A stretch of DNA of 64,000 bases, from contig NZ_CP016616.1 of assembly GCF_002741015.1 (NCBI RefSeq), positions 603,501 to 667,500 on the forward strand, given 5' to 3'. The notes beneath the pieces were generated by a model. That model made no database searches. It saw only the letters and a program-made list of their open reading frames with translations, and was not told where the DNA came from. Of this stretch, positions 57,958 through 64,000 are shown piece by piece. The DNA comes from Microvirga ossetica. GTDB lineage: Bacteria > Pseudomonadota > Alphaproteobacteria > Rhizobiales > Beijerinckiaceae. A program made the position numbers and the translations under genes. Within the stretch, counting starts at the first letter, position 1, and every line of letters begins with the position of its first letter.

Positions 57958-57970
57958 ACGGAGACCGACC

Positions 57971-58717
57971 ATGTTGACCCATCCCACCCTCGACCAGCTC
58001 CACGCGCTGGGCCTGCACGGCATGGCCAAGGGCTTCAAGGCGCTCGGCGCCAATCCCGAGGCTGACGCGCTCGGCCATGCCGAATGGCTCGGCCTGATCC
58101 TCGATCATGAAGTGACGACGCGCCAGCAGAAGCGCTTCGAGACCCGGGCCAAGACAGCCAAACTGCGCCATCCTGCCAGCGTCGAGGATGTCGACTTCCG
58201 GGCCGCGCGCGGCCTCGACCGGGCACTGTTTCTCAAGCTGGCGTCCTGCGACTGGATCCGCGAGCGGCGCAATCTGTTGATCACCGGCCCGTGCGGCGTC
58301 GGAAAGAGCTGGCTCGCCTGCGCCCTTGGACACCGCGCCTGCCGGGAGGATCTGTCGGTGCTCTACCATCGTGTGCCGCGGCTGTTTGCAGCGCTCGATC
58401 TCGCCCGCAGCGATGGCCGCTACTCTCGCCTGTTACGCACACTCGCCCGGGCCAAGCTGCTGGTGCTCGACGACTGGGGTCCTGAGGCGCTCACCGGCGA
58501 GCAGCAGCGCGATCTGCTGGAGATCGTCGAGGACCGCTATGATGCCGGTTCGTTGCTGATCACCAGCCAAGTGCCGGTCGAGAACTGGTACGCGATGATC
58601 GGCAGCCTTCCAACTCTGGCTGACGCCATTCTCGATCGGGTCGTGCACAACGCCTACCGGATCACTCTCACCGGCGAGAGCCTGCGCAAGACCCGCCACG
58701 CGCAAGCCGACGCTTGA
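57971..58717 (+). CDS. istB: IS21-family ATP-binding helper IstB (element B)
   Basis: A 248-residue AAA+ ATPase with Walker A GPCGVGKSW near residue 105 and Walker B LLVLDDWGPE. It pairs with the istA just upstream. It differs in sequence from the element A copy, so the two elements are not recent duplicates. Confidence 0.92.
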   Translation: MLTHPTLDQLHALGLHGMAKGFKALGANPEADALGHAEWLGLILDHEVTTRQQKRFETRAKTAKLRHPASVEDVDFRAARGLDRALFLKLASCDWIRERRNLLITGPCGVGKSWLACALGHRACREDLSVLYHRVPRLFAALDLARSDGRYSRLLRTLARAKLLVLDDWGPEALTGEQQRDLLEIVEDRYDAGSLLITSQVPVENWYAMIGSLPTLADAILDRVVHNAYRITLTGESLRKTRHAQADA

Positions 58718-58867
58718 CCAGCGCCACCGCCTCAACCACCATCCATCAACGACCCGAAGAGCGGCGCTCAGGTGGACGACTTCACCTCGGAACCACGGAC
58801 GGCTTGAAATCGGAATGCCTGGACGGCTTCAGATTGGACGAAGTGGACGGCTTCGTCGGTATCCTCA

Positions 58868-58872
58868 CCCAG
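58868..58872. repeat. target-site duplication of element B, right copy
   Basis: CCCAG directly after element B, matching 56219-56223. The remaining sequence to 58916 is the right end of element A. Confidence 0.8.
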
Positions 58873-58916
58873 TTTTGCGCCGCCCCGTGGTCGACTTTTG
58901 AACCGCCGTTGACACA

Positions 58917-59332
58917 AGCTGGGCGATCAGGGCTTCGGTGTAGTGGAGGATCAGGCGTCGAAGCTTCGGACGGGTCGAGATCGCCTCATGCATTTTATCG
59001 GTGGCAATTCGGGATGCAGTACCGGGGACTTGAACAATGTAGCGACCGACCGACTCACGGGTGACAACCGCACTGATGAAGCCAATCACAGCTTCGCAAC
59101 CGAACACGGTCATCTCGGCACTGCCGCCGTCCTCCATCACATCGACGAGCGATACGATGATGTCATGAGGAAAGTAGATGTAACGGATAGTCTCGTCCGT
59201 CTCGTAGAGAATCGTACCCTTAGGCAGGATCACGCCTTACAGATGCGGCTCCAGATACGCGAAGTCTTCAGGTTCAAGAGCCGCCAGAAGGCAGTTGGTT
59301 CGATGGTCTGTCGCTGTTCGCTCCTGCCGCAT
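58917..59332 (-). pseudogene. Crp/Fnr-family regulator fragment, cut by IS and with internal stop
   Basis: Starting at ATG 59332, the frame reads CLLAALEPEDFAYLEPHL, then TAA (59237-59239), then continues in the same frame with VILPKGTILYETDETIRY and GGSAEMTVFGCEAVIG. This is the cyclic-nucleotide-binding domain of a Crp/Fnr protein common in Hyphomicrobiales. The DNA-binding C-terminal part is missing because the frame ends at the right terminus of IS element A (58916). The gene is therefore broken twice. Confidence 0.78.
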
Positions 59333-59820
59333 GCGCGAGGATCGCACTCCTTGGGGAGACCTGATCCGATCATTGTTTCGCGCCTAAGCTTGGCTGGCAA
59401 TGCAGTCGATACGAAAGGCTGAGAGTAGTATCTCCGCACGGCCGTCACAAATTCGTGAGTTATGATGTTGCTTGAACTGGACAAAAGACGGGTTGGGCGC
59501 TCTCAGACGAGCATTGGAAGCAAGAGCGCGTGACATGCACCTGCGCCTCGGAAGGGACTTCGGTGATGAGGGTTTTCGGCGCGAGGCAATACTCACAACC
59601 CAGCTTCTGCAACAGGTCGCGGCACTGGAACTGCGATCAGGCCACCGTGCCTGGGCGTGAGGGATATCGAGTCGATGCCAATTGAAGATGAAGATTGAAA
59701 GCAAGTCCCGAATGTCAAAAATCGCGGGTTCCTGCCCGCTATCCACAGCCTTATAAAAAGTTGGTTAACGCTTCCTCAACCCGCCTCTATTTCTACTAAT
59801 GCGGAGATTTGGAGGCGGCT
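59333..59820. other. intergenic region before nepR-like gene
   Basis: A 488-bp region holding one doubtful small open frame (59472-59660) and the promoter of the NepR-like gene. No repeat or operator is recognised. Confidence 0.45.
59472..59660 (+). CDS. doubtful small helical protein
   Basis: A possible 62-residue protein (TTG start) rich in Arg, Leu and Ala with GALRRALEARARDMHLRLG and ILTTQLLQQVAALELRSG. It looks helical. No ribosome site is clear and no family is known. An internal ATG at 59535 gives 41 residues. It may be chance. Confidence 0.25.
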   Translation: MNWTKDGLGALRRALEARARDMHLRLGRDFGDEGFRREAILTTQLLQQVAALELRSGHRAWA

Positions 59821-60045
59821 ATGGGAAGCAGCGTCGAAGGTGGTAGACGGGTTTCCATGATGTCTGATGAGGAGCTTCTGCGAACGATTGGTCAGGACCT
59901 CCGCACCCTCTACGCGGATATCATCCGACAGCCCTTACCCGCGAAGATTGAAGCTGCTCTGACCCGCATTGATCGTGCACAAAGTCTGAGTGGCAACCTG
60001 AGCCGACCGGCACTGCACTGGGCCAAGGCTCCACTCGCGTTCTAA
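59821..60045 (+). CDS. NepR-family anti-sigma factor-like protein
   Basis: A 74-residue protein whose middle part IGQDLRTLYADIIRQPLPAK resembles the NepR domain, which holds the general-stress sigma factor EcfG inactive until the regulator PhyR removes it. The pattern IGxxLRxLYxxxxxxPxP is the family hallmark. The start at 59821 follows GGAGG by six bases. No phyR or ecfG is in the window, so it may be an extra NepR paralogue. Confidence 0.7.
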   Translation: MGSSVEGGRRVSMMSDEELLRTIGQDLRTLYADIIRQPLPAKIEAALTRIDRAQSLSGNLSRPALHWAKAPLAF

Positions 60046-60152
60046 GCATTTGCGAGAAAGGCAATAGCGACGACAAGGGAGGCAGCAAGGACGCTGTATT
60101 CAGCCCATGGGCAATATTGCGACTTGCTGTGAAAGTTCACTTCGCCAAACAT
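60042..60152 (-). CDS. 36-residue putative membrane protein
   Basis: A small gene not long enough for usual gene finders. It has a strong ribosome site (GGAGGA, 6 bases before ATG 60152). The protein begins MFGEVNFHSKSQYCPWAEY and ends with a hydrophobic helix of about 17 residues (SVLAASLVVAIAFLA), so it is likely a single-span membrane protein. Its end overlaps the NepR-like gene by 4 bp, tail to tail. Function unknown. Confidence 0.55.
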   Translation of the reverse strand: MFGEVNFHSKSQYCPWAEYSVLAASLVVAIAFLANA

Positions 60153-60372
60153 TCCAATCCTCCATCAAGGCTCGTCCGATTTGCGCTGCCGATTCATGTT
60201 CTCGAATTGTTCCCATCCTTCGGTTTCGGCGTCAAACTTCAAGCCCACAGGAGCATTTTCCAAGGGAGCCTTAAACTCCGTGGGATTGCGGAATGAGTCT
60301 GATCAAAAAATGGGACGAGCCGCCGCTCGATCAGTAATATGTCCATCTCGATAACTTTGGACGAAGGCTTCA
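60153..60372 (-). other. intergenic region with degenerate small frame
   Basis: On the minus strand, a frame at about 60173-60302 reads SDSFRNPTEFKAPLENAP, then GLKFDAETEGWEQF, and ends in TGA. It has the look of a small conserved protein but lacks a start codon; a stop (TGA, 60303-60305) lies where an ATG would be expected. I treat it as a possible remnant. Confidence 0.3.
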
Positions 60373-60615
60373 TCACTCGAATGAAGCTGAGTCTGCCAGT
60401 TGGATGGGTTCTGCTGGGAGGATTGTCGAGATAGCATGCTTGTAGACAATCTGTGTACCGTTGCCGCGAACAAGCTGGATTGTGAAGTTGTCAAACGATC
60501 TGATCTGGCCCTGTAGCCGAATCCCGTTCGCCAGAAAGATGGTTACCTCACTCCTCTTGTCGCGGAGATACTTCAGGAACTTGTCTTGAAGGCTTGAGGT
60601 CTTCTGTGTTGGCAT
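60373..60615 (-). CDS. hfq: divergent Hfq-family RNA-binding protein
   Basis: An 80-residue Sm-like protein. The Sm1 motif region VTIFLANGIRLQGQIRSFDNF (residues 24-44) and the Hfq-specific YKHAIST (58-64) are present. Hfq rings pair small RNAs with mRNAs. Compared with standard Hfq, the usual FLINGVKL is FLANGIRL and the segment before YKH is longer, RGNGTQIV. The gene lies outside the common miaA-hflX neighbourhood, so it is probably a second copy. The start at 60615 was chosen for family length. Confidence 0.82.
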   Translation of the reverse strand: MPTQKTSSLQDKFLKYLRDKRSEVTIFLANGIRLQGQIRSFDNFTIQLVRGNGTQIVYKHAISTILPAEPIQLADSASFE

Positions 60616-60720
60616 TGCACTGTTCCTGATGGAGAGACACTGCATCAGAGCAGGCCATCCCTGTCAAAGGTATTGAATGCTGGGAACGGCCCTTCGAGGC
60701 GGTGTGATAGAAGGACGAGC

Positions 60721-61246
60721 ATGTTTGAGCAGCAATACCGTTGGAACGAGCTTCCCTTAGTGGACGGACCGGGAGCTTACGCCTACTTTCTCCATCAGCC
60801 AGATTGCGCTTCCGACGATCAAGATCGATCCCAATGGCATGCTCTACGTCGGGATGACTGCGAGTAGTTTGGATTCAAGGTGCCACTTCAACCATTCGCA
60901 TAGTGGCTTCTCGACGTTTCGCCAGTCGCTCGGCGCTATCCTCGAGCAGACCCTCGATCTCAACGCTCGGCCTCGGTCCTCTGGTCTGTCACTATCCAAC
61001 ACTCAGAACTTCCGGTTCGACGAGGCATGTGAGGCCCGATTAACCGAATGGATGCGGGATAATCTTCGTTACGCTCATGTAGCTCTTACCGAACGGGTCG
61101 AAGCAGAAGAGGCTGACCTGATCAGATCGCTGGAGCCTCCGCTGAATCTGACAGGCTGGAAGAATCCTCAAAAGCCACTCATCCAAGAGCTACGTCGTAC
61201 CTGTGTGCGTGAGGCAAGGGGACAAGCCACCGACGCCCTTTCGTAG
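60721..61246 (+). pseudogene. GIY-YIG-nuclease-like protein, frameshifted
   Basis: The first part (GPGAYAYFLHQ) and second part (LPTIKIDPNGMLYVGMTASS) fit the GIY-YIG fold, but they are in different frames. Removing one C from the CC at 60800-60801 gives a single frame of 175 codons. The second part continues with FRQSLGAILEQTLDL and EADLIRSLEPPLNLTGW, as in small GIY-YIG proteins. A ribosome site (AAGGACG) precedes ATG 60721. As given, the protein would stop early. Confidence 0.65.
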
Positions 61247-61809
61247 CTGCATAAGAGATCACCGCTCCGATAGACCATCGCCATCCCGATTCTATCAGGC
61301 TGTTCTCTTGGAGGATCGTATAGGGCCTGCTTTTCTGTGTTCGGAGAGGGCGCGAAGGATCGAATATATTCAAGCATTTAGGTAAACCTGGGGTACGGCT
61401 TTCATCTCGCATTTCCCCGCATGTTTCCGTACCTACTCCCCCAGTTTTTTTCTGAGCTACAGTCTCTTGCGACTAAAACTCTTGGCCTAGCCAATCAGCC
61501 TATACTGCTCCTTGCGGTGAGGGGAAAAAGGGGCAACCGATATGAACGATCACCTGTGGAAGAGAAGATTTTGGCACAGCGCAGTTGAAGTGATGATGGC
61601 TTATGGCTGCCTCTGAGATACTTGCTCCCAACACACTCACCGGCTAAGGGCTCCTGCGAGACAGATCACCGCCCGGTTATTGGGGAAGATGCGCACCACA
61701 TCCGCGCCGCTTGATCTCGCCCTCCTTGCTCTTGTGGTGACCGAGCCACTTGGCCAAAAGTTGGAGGTCCTCGGTCCTAACTCATTCGAGGTCGTTACCG
61801 GCAGCAGCC
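61247..61809. other. intergenic region, little recognised
   Basis: A 563-bp region. It contains one tiny plus-strand frame at 61542-61616 and otherwise no gene, repeat or clear terminator. Confidence 0.4.
61542..61616 (+). CDS. possible 24-residue peptide
   Basis: ATG 61542 after a purine-rich GAGGGGAAAAAGGGG stretch, ending at TGA 61614. The peptide is MNDHLWKRRFWHSAVEVMMA and four more residues. It is basic and aromatic-rich. There is no family support; it could be chance. Confidence 0.25.
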   Translation: MNDHLWKRRFWHSAVEVMMAYGCL

Positions 61810-62829
61810 CTACTGCCCGCCCAAGGCTAACGAGGATATCCAGGCCTGATGCTTGCGCGGCGAGAGCGGCAAATCGTTGATGTCTGCGTGGCAGCCTGCA
61901 TTCCTGAAATGCACGATGGGCCTCGCAGGACTTGAAGCAGTGCGCAAGTTCATTAAGGACCTTGGCACGAGGCCGCGCCAACTGACAGGTCGCGGCTCGT
62001 ATCGGGTGTGGTGACTGGTCCAGTGCGGGCTCCTTTCCTCGCGCACCGACACCAATGCCGAGCATGTCTTGTCCTTGCTCATCAGGTTGACCCAAAGCCA
62101 AAGCTCGTCAGAATGTGTCTGGACAAAGTTTTCCAACTCGGCGTTGTAGGACGCCTTATCGGTGATCCACTGAGCGGACTTGATCGCATCGGCCGTCTCC
62201 TGGATCGCCTGAGCCACTTCCTTTGAGGCACGAGTCAGTTCGATCTGGAAACGAGCCTTGACGGGCTGCTGAACCGCGACCGAGGGCTCTAAACCCGGCT
62301 GAAGGGAGTCTTCGGGGTAGACCACATACGCGACTGAAAACGTCGCATCGCAGGTGATATTGTCGATGTTGATGATAGTTTTGTAATCTTTGCGAACCCG
62401 CACCAGTTGGTAAGCGGAAATCGATTGTCCGAGTAGAGTTGGAAAGAACGCGAAGCTCCTATTCTTATATTCCGGATCGAGGTCGGGAATTTTGCGCACA
62501 AGCCGCGCACCTGCCTGCTTGAGGATGTCGGTCGCCTTCTCAGTCGCGCACTGGGTGAACGGCTCGTAGGCGTCGTCTTCGCCGAACGATCCTTTGGTGA
62601 GATTGAAGTTTCGGCGCAGCGTCATGAGATTGCCGGAGCCCGCCGCGATGGACGAATTGATGAAGGCGAAGACCTCGCCCTTGACGGCTTCAGTTTTCGG
62701 GGTTTTCCCACCTGCGCAGGTGTCGAGGGCATCACTGACATCTCGGAACGTCAGAATGAACGCGGAAGCAGGCTTGGTCGAGGAAAGCAAGACGGCACCC
62801 ATCATCACGCATGCAGCAGCACGATACAT
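61810..62829 (-). CDS. secreted protein of unknown function
   Basis: A 339-residue protein with a Sec signal peptide (about residues 1-23, ending KPASA) and a start at 62829 behind GGAGG. The mature part up to about residue 265 is consistent and has four or more cysteines (LDTCAGGKTP, FTQCATEKATD, IDNITCDATF, DKTCSALV). The last 70 residues are Arg/Pro/His-rich and look out of frame, so a frameshift near 62040 is possible. No family was recognised. Confidence 0.6.
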   Translation of the reverse strand: MYRAAACVMMGAVLLSSTKPASAFILTFRDVSDALDTCAGGKTPKTEAVKGEVFAFINSSIAAGSGNLMTLRRNFNLTKGSFGEDDAYEPFTQCATEKATDILKQAGARLVRKIPDLDPEYKNRSFAFFPTLLGQSISAYQLVRVRKDYKTIINIDNITCDATFSVAYVVYPEDSLQPGLEPSVAVQQPVKARFQIELTRASKEVAQAIQETADAIKSAQWITDKASYNAELENFVQTHSDELWLWVNLMSKDKTCSALVSVREERSPHWTSHHTRYEPRPVSWRGLVPRSLMNLRTASSPARPIVHFRNAGCHADINDLPLSPRKHQAWISSLALGGQ

Positions 62830-63252
62830 TACGACCCTCCGTCGGCAGTTCTTCAATCATCCCGAGGGAAGGGGTATGCGGTCAAGGGGCTAATGAATTG
62901 CCGGGATTTGATTGGTAACGGCTGATGCTCTTCGCCCTCCTCCCGGTCACTCAGGCGGAGACCTCTACTTAGCCGCGTGTTCCCTCCCCACCCGATCCGG
63001 CCCTCTACATGCGCGGGATCAACTGGCTTTGTATCAATCAAGGCGTTCGTCTTACTCCAGACCCCGTGCAAATGAGATTGGCGGAACATCGGTGAAACCA
63101 ACACGACGTGTTCCGGCAATGAAGTAACAAACGCTCACGATCAACTATGAAGGTTTGGAAAGTCGCTCGACGGTTACCATCCAGCCACTATGGGAACGAA
63201 ATAAGTACCCTTAGTGAAGGTTCCAGAACGGTGCAGTTAAGGCGTTGATGGT
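62830..63252. other. intergenic region, nothing recognised
   Basis: A 423-bp gap between two minus-strand secreted-protein genes. A plus-strand frame at 62912-63127 has no supporting features. Confidence 0.45.
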
Positions 63253-63660
63253 TCATGGTTGCTTCTGCGGTAGCTCCCAGCATACGCCACCGGGCGGGGC
63301 ACTAGAGAAGGGCTCCTGTCCGCCACCGACTACTGCTGTGCTCAATGATCCGCCTTTTCTACGATTGCCGGAATTTGAACGCTCAAGCACAGTGATCTTC
63401 AAACTTGCGTCGTCGGCATCCTTTTCATGCGCAATAAACCATATGGCTTCCTTTGTAATCTTGAGAACCTTAAAAGCCCCACCACCAAGATCGTAACTGT
63501 ACCCTTCCTTTGTTGAAACCGTCCTCGCTTGATCATCAACCGTTACGCCAATTGGGACCTCATTGTAAAAGCTACATTGGAAATTCAACAACTCCGCATG
63601 CACGATACTTGGCATCACCGCCATGCTGCAAGTTATCGAAAGGCGAAGCCAATTAGCCAT
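63253..63660 (-). CDS. small secreted protein of unknown function
   Basis: A 135-residue protein with a Sec signal peptide (residues 1-22, ending SIVHAE). The mature part (LLNFQCSFYNEVPIGVTVDD, EGYSYDLGGGAFKVLKITKE) resembles small exported beta-rich proteins of Hyphomicrobiales in style, with two cysteines. No function is known. The start at 63660 gives the signal peptide. Confidence 0.62.
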   Translation of the reverse strand: MANWLRLSITCSMAVMPSIVHAELLNFQCSFYNEVPIGVTVDDQARTVSTKEGYSYDLGGGAFKVLKITKEAIWFIAHEKDADDASLKITVLERSNSGNRRKGGSLSTAVVGGGQEPFSSAPPGGVCWELPQKQP

Positions 63661-64000
63661 GTGAGCGCTCCTGTATTCCTAAGATAGGATATTGCGAAGC
63701 GTTGCTGGTCGCAAATTTTTGGAAGTCGCCAAAGGTGTATGCCTCGCATGACTGGGCACAATGACGGACACGCCTTACCCTACTCTTTGCTAGCCGCTCT
63801 TATGCACGAGGCGTCTGGAGAGGGCTGGCGGATGTAGCTTAAGCACTTGAAGCAGCGTAGGATTTGGTTGCTGAGACCAACCCCTGCCACGATTGCACTG
63901 TGCCACACCCGCCGTGACGGACGATACAACTGCGACGTTCCCATTTCCAGCCGTTAGCCGCAAGAAGATCACCGCCGCTTTCGATGGTGGACGCTTGTCG
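63661..64000. other. right edge, nothing recognised
   Basis: The last 340 bp contain no convincing gene, RNA or repeat. Confidence 0.4.

Larger units (their letters stand above)
56224..58867. mobile_element. IS21-family element B (nested)
   Basis: Left terminus TGCGGATACCGACGCAATCC and the reverse complement of the right terminus TGAGGATACCGACGAAGCC match well. Several copies of a CCGTCCA repeat lie inside both ends, a trait of IS21. Direct repeats CCCAG flank it exactly (56219-56223 and 58868-58872). Length is 2644 bp. It sits between istB and the right terminus of element A, splitting that element. Confidence 0.88.
53763..58916. mobile_element. IS21-family element A (outer), containing element B
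   Basis: Left terminus TGTGAGAACGGCGGTG and the reverse complement of the right terminus TGTGTCAACGGCGGTT are imperfect inverted repeats of about 40 bp that share CGGCGGT and GACCACGG. The element carries istA and istB. Removing the nested element B and one copy of its target duplication leaves 2505 bp, normal for IS21. The outer flanks differ (left end GCGCGC; right start AGCTGG), so no target duplication survives. This points to rearrangement after insertion. Confidence 0.82.

Noticed and set aside
53763..58916. Composite transposon carrying cargo genes
   Set aside because: Both termini of the outer pair belong to one element, and the inner DNA is only a second IS21 element. No passenger gene is present.
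62912..63127. A 71-codon plus-strand frame with basic composition
   Set aside because: No ribosome site, no family and no conserved motif; probably chance.

Overview
This 64-kb window looks like chromosome of a soil or plant-associated alphaproteobacterium of the order Hyphomicrobiales (a Microvirga-, Bosea- or Methylobacterium-like lineage is my guess). The reasons are its GC-rich codon use, the five-step HutF-type histidine pathway, a NepR-type anti-sigma protein, long palindromic repeats of the kind common in this order, and several twin-arginine or Sec-exported enzymes. No rRNA, tRNA or CRISPR array was seen.

Bases 1-20,200 hold a cyclitol/sugar catabolic island. Two complete ribose-type ABC importers (1564-4395 and 5159-8664), a minus-strand enzyme operon (IolG-like dehydrogenase, D-2-hydroxyacid dehydrogenase, HpcH/HpaI aldolase, aldehyde dehydrogenase; 9060-13359), an RpiR-family regulator (13769-14752), a plus-strand operon iolD-iolE-SDR (14868-18475) and a Gfo/Idh/MocA dehydrogenase (18800-19918) surround one another. 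Recognisable iolB, iolC and iolJ are absent, so this looks like a variant inositol or inositol-derivative pathway. Five promoter regions carry a pair of inverted repeats of the form RCAA-N6-TTGC whose two copies are always exactly 29 bp apart, and a sixth carries a single copy. This is probably the operator of the local RpiR regulator.

Bases 20,400-33,100 are a mixed accessory stretch: a twice-frameshifted lysine-rich gene, an HD hydrolase, a glyoxalase-fold protein, two epoxide-hydrolase-like enzymes, an arsenate-reductase-like phosphatase, a MocR regulator, and a sulfur block (flavin monooxygenase, FMN reductase, then cystathionine beta-synthase and gamma-lyase).

Bases 33,094-44,145 hold a complete histidine utilisation locus: hutC-hutF on the minus strand, hutI-hutH-hutG-hutU-hutD on the plus strand, then an NMT1-type ABC importer. 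The same 12-bp palindrome lies before hutI and before the importer, which ties the importer to HutC control.

Bases 44,263-53,762 hold a secreted collagen-like protein, a degraded glycosyltransferase/asparagine synthetase pair, two cupins (one frameshifted), and an adenylate cyclase-TPR protein. From 53,763 to 58,916 one IS21-family element is nested inside another. The outer element separates fragments of two unrelated genes, a cyclase-type gene and a Crp/Fnr gene. The right end carries a NepR-like protein, a 36-residue membrane protein, a divergent Hfq, a frameshifted GIY-YIG protein and two secreted proteins of unknown function. Several apparent pseudogenes differ from an intact reading frame by one base in a short homopolymer, so either sequence errors or recent decay must be considered.
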